This document shows positions 15,367 through 23,704 of a DNA stretch of 64,000 nucleotides, one piece after another. Each line of letters starts with the position of its first letter. The first letter of the stretch is position 1. The DNA comes from Variovorax atrisoli 110B (GTDB lineage: Bacteria > Pseudomonadota > Gammaproteobacteria > Burkholderiales > Burkholderiaceae_C). The stretch is taken from NCBI RefSeq assembly GCF_000382045.1, contig NZ_KB907471.1, positions 1 to 64,000 on the forward strand, read 5' to 3'. The notes under the pieces are model-generated. The model was not told where the DNA came from and did no database searches. It saw nothing but the letters and a program-made list of their open reading frames with translations. The translations under genes were made by a program, and so were the position numbers.

Positions 15367-16842
15367 TCAGGCAGGCTGGGCGGCGATGGCGCGGCGGGTC
15401 GTGTTCGGGGTGAGCAGCGCCACCAGGACGAACACCAGCGCATTCGTCGCCAGCGCCACCAGGCCGGTGTTGAGCGACTTGAACATCACCGGGGCGGCCG
15501 GGAACAGCGTACCCAGGTTCGAGCCGGTGGTCATCATGAAGGCCAGCACCGCGCCGCCCGCCAGGATGCCCGCGAAGGCGGCGTGCCTGTTGCCGAAGGG
15601 CTTCTTCATGAGGCTGAAGAGCAGCGAAGGCAGCAGCTGCGTGAGCAGACTGGAGGCGAAGATCGCCACCGACACGATGGTGGTGCCGCCGCGCAGCACG
15701 AAGTACACCGCCGTCAGCGCGAAGAGCGGGAGCACCCAGCGTGCGACGCGCGAAACCTGCCTGTCGGTGGCGTGGGGCGCGAAGCCTTCCTTGTAGACGT
15801 TCTTGCCGATCACGGTGGAGGCCGTGAGCAGGATCATCGAGCCCGGCACCAGCGCGGTGAGCACGCCCGTGCCGCCGATCACGCCGACGAACCACGGGTC
15901 GAAGGTGTGCTTCACAAGGCCGAAGAGGGCCAGGTCGACGTCGGAGCCCTTGAGCCCCGGCACCTGCAGGATGGCTGCGAAGCCGACCAGGAACAGGAAG
16001 GCGATGACCACCTGGTACAGCGGCATCAGGATGGTGTTGCGGCGCACCGCGCTCGCGCTCTTGGCCGCGTACACCGAGGTGAGGTTGAACGGGTAGAGGT
16101 AGTAGCCCAGCGCCGTCAGCAGGATGGTCGAGTTGTACCAGGTGAGGTTCAGGCCCTCCTTCGGGAACTCGAAGAAGCCGGGGTTGGCCGCGTGGATGGC
16201 GGTGAACATGGGCGCGACGCCGCCGTAGTAGTGCCACGGCAGGTAGATGCCGAGGAACACGGCGAGCGCGAGGATCAGGATGTCCTTCACGATGGCGATG
16301 CTGGCCGAGCCGTGGATGCCGGAGAACAGGATGTAGCTGACCATCACCAGCGTGCCGATCCAGATCGCCACCTGCGGCGCGATGGAACCGTACGAGGCCT
16401 CCGACACGATGATGCCGAGCCCGCGCAGCTGGATGGTGAGCAGCGCGACCATGCCCATGAGCGCCACGATGGACACCAGCACGCCCAGCGCGCGGCTGTC
16501 GTACTTGTGGGCGAAGAAGTCCGAGAACGACACCAGCTTGTTCGCCGTGGCGTAGCGCCAGATGGCCGGCAGCATCCAGAAGGCCATGAGGTAGGCGAGC
16601 CCGCCGTAGGCCAGGATGTAGAAGGCCGGCGAGCCCTTGCTGTACGACCAGCCGCTCGCGCCCAGGAAGGTGAAGGTCGAGAACGACTCGCCCGCCATCA
16701 GCAGGAACACCATGATGGTTCCCAGCCCGCGCCCGCCGAGCGCCCACTGCTCCAGGCTCATGGTGCGGCCGCGCCGTGCGAGCACGGCCAGGCCCAGCGC
16801 GCCGACGACGAACAGGGCGATGACTCCGAGCGCGGCGTTCAT
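15367..16842 (-). CDS. Sodium:solute symporter (SSS family)
   Basis: A 491-residue inner-membrane symporter with thirteen predicted helices. It starts MNAALGVIALFVVGALGLAV and carries the SSS core features MAGESFSTFTFLGASGWSYSKG and a GSASIAIVKDILI segment. SSS proteins import sugars, amino acids, nucleobases or acetate with sodium. It follows a small DUF3311 protein with a 4-bp ATGA overlap. That pairing is common for SSS transporters of the YhdT/PanF-like type, in which the small protein acts as an accessory subunit. The operon suggests the substrate is a nucleobase-like or amine compound. Confidence 0.88.
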   Translation of the reverse strand: MNAALGVIALFVVGALGLAVLARRGRTMSLEQWALGGRGLGTIMVFLLMAGESFSTFTFLGASGWSYSKGSPAFYILAYGGLAYLMAFWMLPAIWRYATANKLVSFSDFFAHKYDSRALGVLVSIVALMGMVALLTIQLRGLGIIVSEASYGSIAPQVAIWIGTLVMVSYILFSGIHGSASIAIVKDILILALAVFLGIYLPWHYYGGVAPMFTAIHAANPGFFEFPKEGLNLTWYNSTILLTALGYYLYPFNLTSVYAAKSASAVRRNTILMPLYQVVIAFLFLVGFAAILQVPGLKGSDVDLALFGLVKHTFDPWFVGVIGGTGVLTALVPGSMILLTASTVIGKNVYKEGFAPHATDRQVSRVARWVLPLFALTAVYFVLRGGTTIVSVAIFASSLLTQLLPSLLFSLMKKPFGNRHAAFAGILAGGAVLAFMMTTGSNLGTLFPAAPVMFKSLNTGLVALATNALVFVLVALLTPNTTRRAIAAQPA

Positions 16843-17051
16843 CGTGCGTCTCCGGTCGAGGAAGGCGCGTCGATGTCGCCCTCGGCGCGGTCGATGACCA
16901 CCATGATGAGCGAGGTCAGCACCAGCCAGCTGACGTTCCACACCATCAGGAAGGGCATGCCGAGCACGAAGGTGGGCGCGACGGAGGACAGCCATCCCCC
17001 GCTGAAGAAGGCGGCGACCGGCAGTGCGGCAAGCCATTTGGCGGATTTCAT
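16839..17051 (-). CDS. DUF3311-type small membrane protein, symporter partner
   Basis: A 70-residue protein with two membrane helices (LAALPVAAFFSGGWL and FLMVWNVSWLVLTSLIMVVI), typical of DUF3311 proteins encoded just before SSS symporters. ATG 17051 is chosen because GAGG lies about six bases upstream and because the alternative ATG 17105 falls within the putative GntR operator. It is the first gene of the operon and overlaps the symporter gene (ATGA). It probably stabilises or modulates the symporter; that role is inferred from the fixed gene order in the family. Confidence 0.75.
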   Translation of the reverse strand: MKSAKWLAALPVAAFFSGGWLSSVAPTFVLGMPFLMVWNVSWLVLTSLIMVVIDRAEGDIDAPSSTGDAR

Positions 17052-17093
17052 CGGGGCCTCGATTCCTGTCTCTGGTTGGGATTCTCTGGTATT

Positions 17094-17128
17094 TTGGTTA
17101 ACCATACAATTTAATTTGGTTAACCAAA
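17094..17128. promoter_or_regulatory. Double palindromic operator for the GntR-type regulator
   Basis: Two copies of TGGTTAACCA lie between the divergent genes. One is at 17095-17104; the other lies within the perfect 14-bp palindrome TTTGGTTAACCAAA at 17115-17128. Their centres are 22 bp apart, about two helical turns, so two dimers would bind on the same face. FadR/FCD-type regulators usually recognise short palindromes of this kind. The assignment to the neighbouring regulator is inferred from position. Confidence 0.75.
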
Positions 17129-17217
17129 CGGAGGCGGATGGTACGGAGCGCCGGCGGCCGAGTCAATCCGGGGGCTTTCCCTGAGGCCGCGGTGCGCAGG
17201 CAATAATCCGCCTGCCT

Positions 17218-17997
17218 ATGCCCTCCGCCGCCCGCAAGCCCCCAGCGACAACCCCCTCCCCCGAACCCTCGGAAGCCGACGACGCGAACGTGGACGAACG
17301 CGTCTACGCCGCTGTCTCCAAGGCCCTGCTCAGCGGCAAGCTGCGCCCCGGCACGCCGCTGCGCGAACGGGCGCTGGCCGAAGCGCTGGGCTGCACGCGC
17401 GGCGCGGTGCGCAAGGTGCTGGCGCGGCTGGGCATGGAAAAGCGGCTGGTGCTGGAGCACAACCGCGGCGCCTTCGTGCCCAACCCCTCCATCGAGGACA
17501 TGCGCGGCATCTACCGCGCACGTCGCATCGTGGAGGCCGGCCTGGTGACCACGCTCTTCGGCAATCTCTCGCGCGACCAGGTGGCTGCGCTTCGCAAGCA
17601 CGTGCAGGAGGAGCAGAAGGCCTTCAAGGAAGGCCGGCGCGAGGACGCGATCAAGCTGGCGGGCGACTTCCACCTGCTGCTGGCGCAGATGGCGAACAGC
17701 GAGGAGCTGCTGTCGTACATCAGGCGGCTGATATCGAACACCGAGCTATACAAGGCGCTGTACGACTCCGCCGAGGCCGCGAGCTGCGCGCCGCGCGAGC
17801 ACGAGCAGATCATCGAGGCGCTGGCCACGGGCAAGTCGCTCGACAAGGCATTGGAGGTGGCGCTGGAGCACCTCGACGAGCTGGAGCAGCGCGTGATCGC
17901 CGGGGCGGCCGCCGAGCAGGAGGTGGACCTGGCGACGCTGCTGAACGGCGGCAGCGGCAGCAGCGGCAAAGGCAAGCCGCACGCGCACGATCACTGA
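17218..17997 (+). CDS. GntR-family regulator with FCD domain
   Basis: A 259-residue transcription regulator. Residues about 25-95 form the winged helix-turn-helix (RVYAAVSKALLSGKLRPGTPLRERALAEALG, then VRKVLARLGMEKRLV). Residues about 105-235 form the helical FCD ligand domain, with the usual metal or ligand-binding aspartate and histidines (GDFHLLLAQMANSEEL, REHEQIIEAL). The tail is Gly/Ser and His-rich. It is divergent from the symporter/deaminase operon and probably represses it through the paired palindromes at 17094-17128, with release by a pathway compound. Such local regulation is usual for this family. Confidence 0.9.
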   Translation: MPSAARKPPATTPSPEPSEADDANVDERVYAAVSKALLSGKLRPGTPLRERALAEALGCTRGAVRKVLARLGMEKRLVLEHNRGAFVPNPSIEDMRGIYRARRIVEAGLVTTLFGNLSRDQVAALRKHVQEEQKAFKEGRREDAIKLAGDFHLLLAQMANSEELLSYIRRLISNTELYKALYDSAEAASCAPREHEQIIEALATGKSLDKALEVALEHLDELEQRVIAGAAAEQEVDLATLLNGGSGSSGKGKPHAHDH

Positions 17998-18060
17998 GGC
18001 ATCCACGCTTCGCTCGCGGCCGAAGTGTGGCCGCGCCGGTGGGGGAATGATCGGCGCACC

Positions 18061-18987
18061 ATGCACGCATCGACACCCTCTTCCATCGACAAGCCCCGCG
18101 CCGGCCTCGCCCTCGAATGGGCCCTGCTCGCGCTGCTCGCCACCTGCTGGGGCGCCTCGTACACCTTCATCAAGATCGGCGTCGCGACCATTCCGCCCGT
18201 CACGCTGATCGCCGCGCGCACGCTCATCGCCGGCGCGCTGCTGCTCGCGGTGCTGCGCATGCGCGGCGTGAAGCTGCCGACCGAACCCTCGATATGGCGC
18301 CGCTTCATGCTGCAGGCCTGCCTCAACAGCGTGCTGCCCTTCACGCTCATCGCATGGGCGGAGCGCAGCGTCGATGCCGGGCTGGCGACCATCCTCAACT
18401 CGACCTCGCCGATCTTCATCTTCCTGCTGGGGCTGGGCCTTGGCGGTGCGGATAAGCCCACGCTGCGCCGCCTGTTCGGCGTGGGCGCGGGCCTTGCGGG
18501 CATCTGCCTGATCGTGGGCTTCGAGGCACTGAACGGGCTCGGGCATTCGCTGATCGCGCAGCTCGCCCTGGTGGCGGCCGCCGTCTGCTACGGCTGCGCC
18601 GCGATGTTCGGCCGCGTGTTCAAGGGGCTGGACCCGATGGTGCCGGCCGCAGGTTCGCTGGTGAGCGGCGCCGCGATGCTGGTGCCCGCGAGCCTGGTCG
18701 TCGACCGGCCGTGGACGCTCTCGCCGTCTGCCGCGTCGATGTCGGCAGTGCTGGCGCTCGCGGTGCTTTCCACGGCGCTGGCTTTCACGATCTACTTCCG
18801 CCTCATCAAGACGCTGGGGCCGATGTCCACCGCCGCCCAGGCCTACCTGCGCGTGCCCATCGGCGTGACGATCGGCGTGATGTTCCTCGGCGAAGCGCTG
18901 GCACCCACGGCATGGATCGGCCTGGCCTGCGTGGTGACCGGTGTGGTGGCGATGACGATGCCCGAGACGAAACTTTTGCGCCGCTGA
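18061..18987 (+). CDS. DMT-superfamily (EamA) transporter
   Basis: A 308-residue inner-membrane protein with ten helices in two EamA repeats. It opens ALLALLATCWGASYTFIKIGV, the first-helix signature of the drug/metabolite transporter superfamily, and the second repeat begins near LIAQLALVAAAVCYGCAAMFGRVF. ATG 18061 is preferred over the upstream in-frame codons. Members export amino acids, nucleotides or drugs, and some import. It follows the GntR regulator by 63 bp on the same strand and could be co-expressed with it, though no direct functional link is visible. Confidence 0.87.
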   Translation: MHASTPSSIDKPRAGLALEWALLALLATCWGASYTFIKIGVATIPPVTLIAARTLIAGALLLAVLRMRGVKLPTEPSIWRRFMLQACLNSVLPFTLIAWAERSVDAGLATILNSTSPIFIFLLGLGLGGADKPTLRRLFGVGAGLAGICLIVGFEALNGLGHSLIAQLALVAAAVCYGCAAMFGRVFKGLDPMVPAAGSLVSGAAMLVPASLVVDRPWTLSPSAASMSAVLALAVLSTALAFTIYFRLIKTLGPMSTAAQAYLRVPIGVTIGVMFLGEALAPTAWIGLACVVTGVVAMTMPETKLLRR

Positions 18988-19060
18988 GCGCAGTTTTTAC
19001 GCGGCGTTTAGACGGGTGCCCATACGCTGCCGGCTCCTCCATTCGTCAGCGATTTCTTCG

Positions 19061-19891
19061 ATGAAAAACCTTCTGCGCATCGCACTGCCGGTGCTCGTTC
19101 TTCCCACCCTCGGCGCGCTGCCGACGCTCGCGAGCGCACAGCTCAGCGGCAATGTGTCGCTCACCACCGACTACAAGTTCCGCGGCCAGGACCAGGACAT
19201 GCTCGGCAAGAACGACTACGCCAAGACCAGCGCCTTCAAGCCGGCCATCCAGGGCGGCTTCGACTACGCCTTCGGCGACAGCGGCTTCTACCTGGGCAAC
19301 TGGAATTCGAGCGTCAACTGGCTCAAGGGCAACAGCATCGAAAGCGACATCTACGGCGGCTACAAGTTCAAGGCCGGACCCTTCGACATGGACGTGGGCG
19401 CGCTCACGTACATCTATCCGGGCAACTCCTCGGGCAACACCACGGAGCTCTACGGCAGCGCCGGCTACACCGACGAGACCATCGGCTCGTTCACGCTGAA
19501 GTACTCGCACACGGTGTCGAAGGATTACTTCGGCTACGCCGGCAACAAGGCGGGCTCGGGCCTCAAGGGCACCAACACCGGCTACCTGAACCTGGCCTAC
19601 AGCAAGGAGATCCTGCCCAAGCTCACGCTGAAGGCGGCCGTGGGCTACACGAACATGTCGAGCGACATCCGCAGCCTGGGCTACAAGAGCTATGTCGACT
19701 ACAACTTGGGCGCGAGCTACGACTTGGGCAACGGCCTCTCGCTGGCGGGCTCGGTGCAGGGGGCCAACAAGCAGAGCGCGTATCTGTCGGTGAGCAACCC
19801 GGGCATCGACCTGGGCTTCGGTCCGTTGGGCAGGCAGACCTACTCGCCTAACAAGGCGCGGTTCATCCTCACGCTGACGAAGACGCTGTAA
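19061..19891 (+). CDS. TorF-family putative outer-membrane porin
   Basis: A 276-residue outer-membrane protein. ATG 19061 starts a signal peptide (MKNLLRIALPVLVLPTLGAL...ASAQ), followed by SGNVSLTTDYKFRGQDQD, the N-terminal motif of the TorF/Gcw_chp family. Many amphipathic beta-strands follow, and the protein ends in FILTLTKTL. Family members are predicted beta-barrels of about 230-290 residues, widespread in proteobacteria with little functional work. It stands alone; an orphan Bug protein gene converges on it. It could let small organic solutes through the outer membrane. Confidence 0.85.
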   Translation: MKNLLRIALPVLVLPTLGALPTLASAQLSGNVSLTTDYKFRGQDQDMLGKNDYAKTSAFKPAIQGGFDYAFGDSGFYLGNWNSSVNWLKGNSIESDIYGGYKFKAGPFDMDVGALTYIYPGNSSGNTTELYGSAGYTDETIGSFTLKYSHTVSKDYFGYAGNKAGSGLKGTNTGYLNLAYSKEILPKLTLKAAVGYTNMSSDIRSLGYKSYVDYNLGASYDLGNGLSLAGSVQGANKQSAYLSVSNPGIDLGFGPLGRQTYSPNKARFILTLTKTL

Positions 19892-19988
19892 GCCGCGTGG
19901 TTGCCGTGTTTCGGGGGTGCGATCACGCCGACGGGGACATTCGCGGAGGGGAGTACCCGGCGGCCTGTGCACACGCCCCGAACAAAGT

Positions 19989-21017
19989 TCAGTCGATGCT
20001 GATGTTCGCCGCCTTCGCGACCTCGGCCCACTTCACGCGGTTGTCGTGCACCGTCTTCTTGAACTGCGCCGGCGACTCGATGCGCACGGTGTTGCCCTGG
20101 CTCTCGAAGCGCTCGCGGATCTCGGGCGTCTCGAGCACCGCCTTCACCGCGGCGTTGAGCTTGTCGACGATCTGCGGGTCGGTGCCCTTGGGCGCGAAGA
20201 TGCCGAACCAGATCGAGCTGTCGAAGCCCTTGGTGCCGGGCAGGCCGCTCGATGCGATGGTGGGCACCTCCTTCACCGCGGGCACGGCGGCCGCGGTGGT
20301 CACGCCCAGCAGGCGCACCTTGCCGGCCTTGTAGTGCGGCAGCACGGTCTGCACCTGGTTCATGATGCAGCAGGTCTCGCCGCGCACCACCGAGGTGATG
20401 GCCTCGGGCCCGCCCTTGTAGGGCACGTGCACCATGTTCAGGCCCAGGCGCGAATTGAACTCGGCAAAGGCCATGTGCGTACCGGCGCCGTTGCCTGTAG
20501 ACGCATAGTTGTACTTGCCGGGGTTGGCCTTGACCAGCTCGACGAATTCCTTCAAGGTCTTGACGTTGATCACGTCGGGATTGATGGTGAGCACGTTCGA
20601 CACGTCGAGCACCGGTGCCACCGGCACGAAGTCGGCCTCCACGTCGAAGGGCAGCTTCTTGTAGAGCGCCGCGTTGCTGCCGTGCGTGGCGGCAGTGCCG
20701 AACGAGAGCGTGTAGCCGTCGGGCTTGGAGTGGGCAACGTAGTCGCTGGCGATGTTGCCCGCGGCGCCCGACTTGTAGTCGATGATGACCGGCTTGCCCA
20801 GCTGCCTGGAAAGCGGCTCCTGGATGGCGCGGGCCACCACGTCCACGCCCGAGCCGGCCGGGAAGCCCATGATGAGCGTGACAGGTTGCTGCGGCCAGTC
20901 GTGCGCGGCGTGCTGGGCGAAGGCGGCGCCTGCCGCCAGCGAGGCAGCGGCCAGCAGCAAGGTGCGGCGGGCGGGGCGGGTGAATCCGGCAAGACGGGTG
21001 AATGGAGAATGAGCCAT
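19989..21017 (-). CDS. Bug/TctC-family solute-binding protein
   Basis: A 342-residue periplasmic protein with a signal peptide (RRTLLLAAASLAAGAAFAQ) and the Bug fold signatures: VTLIMGFPAGSGVDVVAR, KPVIIDYKSGAAGNIASDYV, KPDGYTLSFGTAA and VHVPYKGGPEA. Bug proteins capture carboxylates and other small organic acids for TctAB-type tripartite transporters. No TctA or TctB gene is nearby, so it is one of the many orphan Bug proteins of the Comamonadaceae that may share a distant transporter or act as sensors. It is divergent from the NUDIX-MBL gene. Confidence 0.9.
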   Translation of the reverse strand: MAHSPFTRLAGFTRPARRTLLLAAASLAAGAAFAQHAAHDWPQQPVTLIMGFPAGSGVDVVARAIQEPLSRQLGKPVIIDYKSGAAGNIASDYVAHSKPDGYTLSFGTAATHGSNAALYKKLPFDVEADFVPVAPVLDVSNVLTINPDVINVKTLKEFVELVKANPGKYNYASTGNGAGTHMAFAEFNSRLGLNMVHVPYKGGPEAITSVVRGETCCIMNQVQTVLPHYKAGKVRLLGVTTAAAVPAVKEVPTIASSGLPGTKGFDSSIWFGIFAPKGTDPQIVDKLNAAVKAVLETPEIRERFESQGNTVRIESPAQFKKTVHDNRVKWAEVAKAANISID

Positions 21018-21155
21018 GGCAGTTTTTCGGTCGTTCAGTCTTTTGTCTTCAATGCAGACGGTGCAGCCGCGCATTGTGGCGCGCGGCTGATGCCCGATTC
21101 CATATGAGCTTATGCGCGACATGCAGGTATCGCGCCCGCTCCCGATAATCGACCC

Positions 21156-22826
21156 ATGGTCCGTTCCACCCAACAACTACACGCCCCACGCGAGCCCGCG
21201 CCCCTGCGCCCGGCCGCCACGGTGCTGCTGCTGCGCGACAGCGCCGCCGGCATCGAAGTGCTCATGACCCGCCGCTCCGCCACCGCCAGCTTCGCGCCCG
21301 GCGCGTACGTGTTTCCCGGCGGACACATCGACGAAGCCGACGAGGCCGCCAAGCGCATCGCCACGCGCCGCCCCACGCAGAGCCGCGTGCAGCGCACGCA
21401 GGCCATCGCGGCCATCCGCGAGGCCTTCGAGGAGCTGGGCATCCTGCTCGCGCACCGCCAGGCCGACGGCCAGCCCGTGAGCGCCAGCGAGGTCGCCTCG
21501 ATGGACCGCAACGCCACAGCCGGCACCGCCTTCGCCGACCAGTGCGCCGCGCGCGGCCTGGTGCTCGACACCGATCGCGTCTTCACCTTCGCGCACTGGA
21601 TGACCGACCGCGACCTGCCCCGTCGCTTCGACGTGCCCTTCCTCGTCGCGCGCATGCCCGAGGGACAGGTGCCCAAGGCCGACGAGAGCGAGCAGTTCGA
21701 GCCCTGCTGGGTGCGCCCCGCCGACGCGCTCGCGCGCCACGAGGCCGGCAGCTTCTTCATGATCTTCCCGACCGTGCGCACGCTGCAGCGCATGGCCACC
21801 TACGCCACCGTCGACGCCCTGCTCGCGGCCTGCGCCAGCGAGGTGCCCCTGTGGACCAGCTGCCCGCGCGCCGGCCTGCTCAAGGGGGAGGACGCGCGCT
21901 ACATGGAGCACGAGTCGCCCTATGGCGAACTCGCGCTGGTGTGCCCCGACGGCCAGGTGCTGCATGCGCTCGACTGGCAGAGCGAAACCCCGGTGCCGCT
22001 GCTGAGGAACGTGATGCGCCTGACCGCGCCCAACGCCAGCATCATGACCGGCCCCGGCACCAACAGCTACATCGTGGGCGACGCGGCCACCGGCTACATC
22101 GTGATCGACCCGGGCCCGAACGACTTCGACCACATCGGCCGGCTGTGGCGCGCCACGCATGGCGACATCCGCATGATCGTCTGCACCCACTCGCATGCCG
22201 ACCACTCGCCGGGCGCGGCGCCGCTGCAGGCGCTGTGCACGAAGGGCGGCAAGCCGCCGATCCTCGGGCTGGCCTCGAAGCCGACGGCACGCTCCACCGC
22301 GCGCTTCACGCCGGAGCGCGAGCTGGAAGACGGCGAGCGCCTGGTGCTCTCGGGCACCACGGAAGCCGGCGAGGCCGTCACGCACACGCTGCGCGTGATC
22401 CACACACCGGGTCATGCGGCCAACCACCTGTGCCTGGTGCTGGAGGAAGACGGCCTGCTCTTCTCGGGCGACCACATCCTCAACGGCAGCACCACGGTGA
22501 TCGACCCGCCCGACGGCGACATGAGCGCGTACCTCGATTCGCTGGACGCGCTCGACAAGGCCTGCGAGGCCGGCGGCATCGAGTTCATCCTGCCCGCGCA
22601 CGGCTACGTGATCGGCTTCGCGCGCACCGCCATCGGCATGCTGAAGGCGCACCGCCTGAAGCGCGAGGCCAAGATCGCCGCCGCGATGCAGAAGCTGCCC
22701 GAGGGCACTCCCGAGCAATGGCTGCCGCTGGCCTACGACGACGTGCCCGAGCGGATGTGGCCGGTGGCGGCGCGCTCGCTGGCCGCGCACGTGGCGCGCA
22801 TCCGCCAGCTGGCCGCGCACGGATGA
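21156..22826 (+). CDS. NUDIX hydrolase - metallo-beta-lactamase-fold fusion protein
   Basis: A 556-residue protein of two enzymes. Residues about 18-230 form a NUDIX domain with the box split as FPGGHIDEAD ... IREAFEELGI, like NUDT19/CoA diphosphatase-type proteins. Residues about 275-500 form an MBL-fold hydrolase of the LACTB2 group, with THSHADH near residues 345-351, TPGHAANH, and GDHI. The first half would cleave a nucleoside-diphosphate-linked compound, and the second a thioester, RNA or ester bond. The fusion recurs in betaproteobacteria, but its substrate is unknown. Its stop overlaps the start of the pseudouridine synthase gene (ATGA), hinting at an RNA or nucleotide role. Confidence 0.85.
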   Translation: MVRSTQQLHAPREPAPLRPAATVLLLRDSAAGIEVLMTRRSATASFAPGAYVFPGGHIDEADEAAKRIATRRPTQSRVQRTQAIAAIREAFEELGILLAHRQADGQPVSASEVASMDRNATAGTAFADQCAARGLVLDTDRVFTFAHWMTDRDLPRRFDVPFLVARMPEGQVPKADESEQFEPCWVRPADALARHEAGSFFMIFPTVRTLQRMATYATVDALLAACASEVPLWTSCPRAGLLKGEDARYMEHESPYGELALVCPDGQVLHALDWQSETPVPLLRNVMRLTAPNASIMTGPGTNSYIVGDAATGYIVIDPGPNDFDHIGRLWRATHGDIRMIVCTHSHADHSPGAAPLQALCTKGGKPPILGLASKPTARSTARFTPERELEDGERLVLSGTTEAGEAVTHTLRVIHTPGHAANHLCLVLEEDGLLFSGDHILNGSTTVIDPPDGDMSAYLDSLDALDKACEAGGIEFILPAHGYVIGFARTAIGMLKAHRLKREAKIAAAMQKLPEGTPEQWLPLAYDDVPERMWPVAARSLAAHVARIRQLAAHG

Positions 22827-23551
22827 GCGCAATGGCCAACACGGCGCCCGTCGACAGCGAAGGCATCCGCCTGGCCAAGCGCGTGGCCGCGCAGGCAGGC
22901 GTGTCACGGCGCGATGCGGAACTGCTGATAGAGAACGGCGCGGTGCGCGTCGACGGTGTGCAGCAGACGCTGCCGCAGTCGCGCGTGCTGCCGCACCAGC
23001 GGGTGGAGATCGATGCCGGCGTGAAGCCGCAGCCTGTGGAGCCCGTCACGTTGCTGCTGTACAAGCCTGCGGGCATGCCCATCGACACCGCGCACGAGCT
23101 GCTCGTTGCCGCCAACCACCACGAACCCGAGCGCGCCGGGCGGCGTTTCCTGCCGGCGCATGCGAGGGGGCAGCGGTGCATGACGCCGCTCGAAGCCGGC
23201 GCGAGCGGGCTGGTGGCGTACACGCAGGAATGGCGCGTGGAGCGCAAGCTGCACGAAGACGCCGCCTTCCTCGAGCACGAGGTGATGGTCGACGTGGCCG
23301 GCGCAGTGAGCCCCGAGGCGCTCGCGCGGCTCGAACGCTCGCCCGCGCGCGTGAGCATCGGACGGCAGACCGCCGAACAGACAGGACTGCGCTTCGCGCT
23401 CAAGGGCGAGCGGCCCGGGCAGATCGCGCACATCTGCGACGGCGCGGACCTGCGGATCCTGGCGATGCGGCGCATCCGCATCGGCCGCGTGCAGCTGGCG
23501 GGGCTGCAGCCCGGGCAGTGGCGCTACCTTGCACCCCACGAACGCTTCTGA
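22823..23551 (+). CDS. RluF/RsuA-type pseudouridine synthase with altered catalytic motif
   Basis: A 242-residue protein. Residues about 14-70 form an S4 RNA-binding domain (RLAKRVAAQAGVSRRDAELLIENGAVRVDG). The rest is a pseudouridine-synthase fold with LLYKPAGMPIDT and the late ALKGERPGQIAHICDGADLRIL motifs. In place of the family's catalytic motif R-L-D-x-x-T/A-S/A-G-L it has P-L-E-A-G-A-S-G-L, so the invariant aspartate appears to be glutamate (residue 124). It may be inactive or altered, and may work as an RNA-binding protein. ATG 22823 overlaps the upstream stop; ATG 22832 is a possible alternative. Confidence 0.78.
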   Translation: MSAMANTAPVDSEGIRLAKRVAAQAGVSRRDAELLIENGAVRVDGVQQTLPQSRVLPHQRVEIDAGVKPQPVEPVTLLLYKPAGMPIDTAHELLVAANHHEPERAGRRFLPAHARGQRCMTPLEAGASGLVAYTQEWRVERKLHEDAAFLEHEVMVDVAGAVSPEALARLERSPARVSIGRQTAEQTGLRFALKGERPGQIAHICDGADLRILAMRRIRIGRVQLAGLQPGQWRYLAPHERF

Positions 23552-23627
23552 CGACAACAGCAAGAACACAGAAGAGAAGACAAGAAGAGAACCGTCGAGA
23601 GAGAGAAGACAGAGGACGACAACGACG
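23552..23627 (+). other. T-depleted, AG-rich intergenic tract
   Basis: The 76 bases after the pseudouridine synthase stop contain a single T, inside CCGTCG, and are mostly A and G. On the other strand this is an A-depleted, CT-rich tract like those at 7325-7375 and 62867-62918. No stem or gene is visible. Confidence 0.45.
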
Positions 23628-23704
23628 ATGCACCGCATGTTCGCGGCCCGCAATTTCCAGACCGCGGCCTCCAGGGGCCGCAAGCCTCAGGGAGAGACTG
23701 AGTC

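Noticed and set aside
17103..17105. ATG 17105 as start of the DUF3311 gene
   Set aside because: It overlaps the first palindrome of the operator and lacks a ribosome site; ATG 17051 has one.
14434..17184. A 916-residue plus-strand open frame
   Set aside because: It is antisense to the amidohydrolase, SSS symporter and DUF3311 genes and has low-complexity Arg/Gly/Ala/His sequence.
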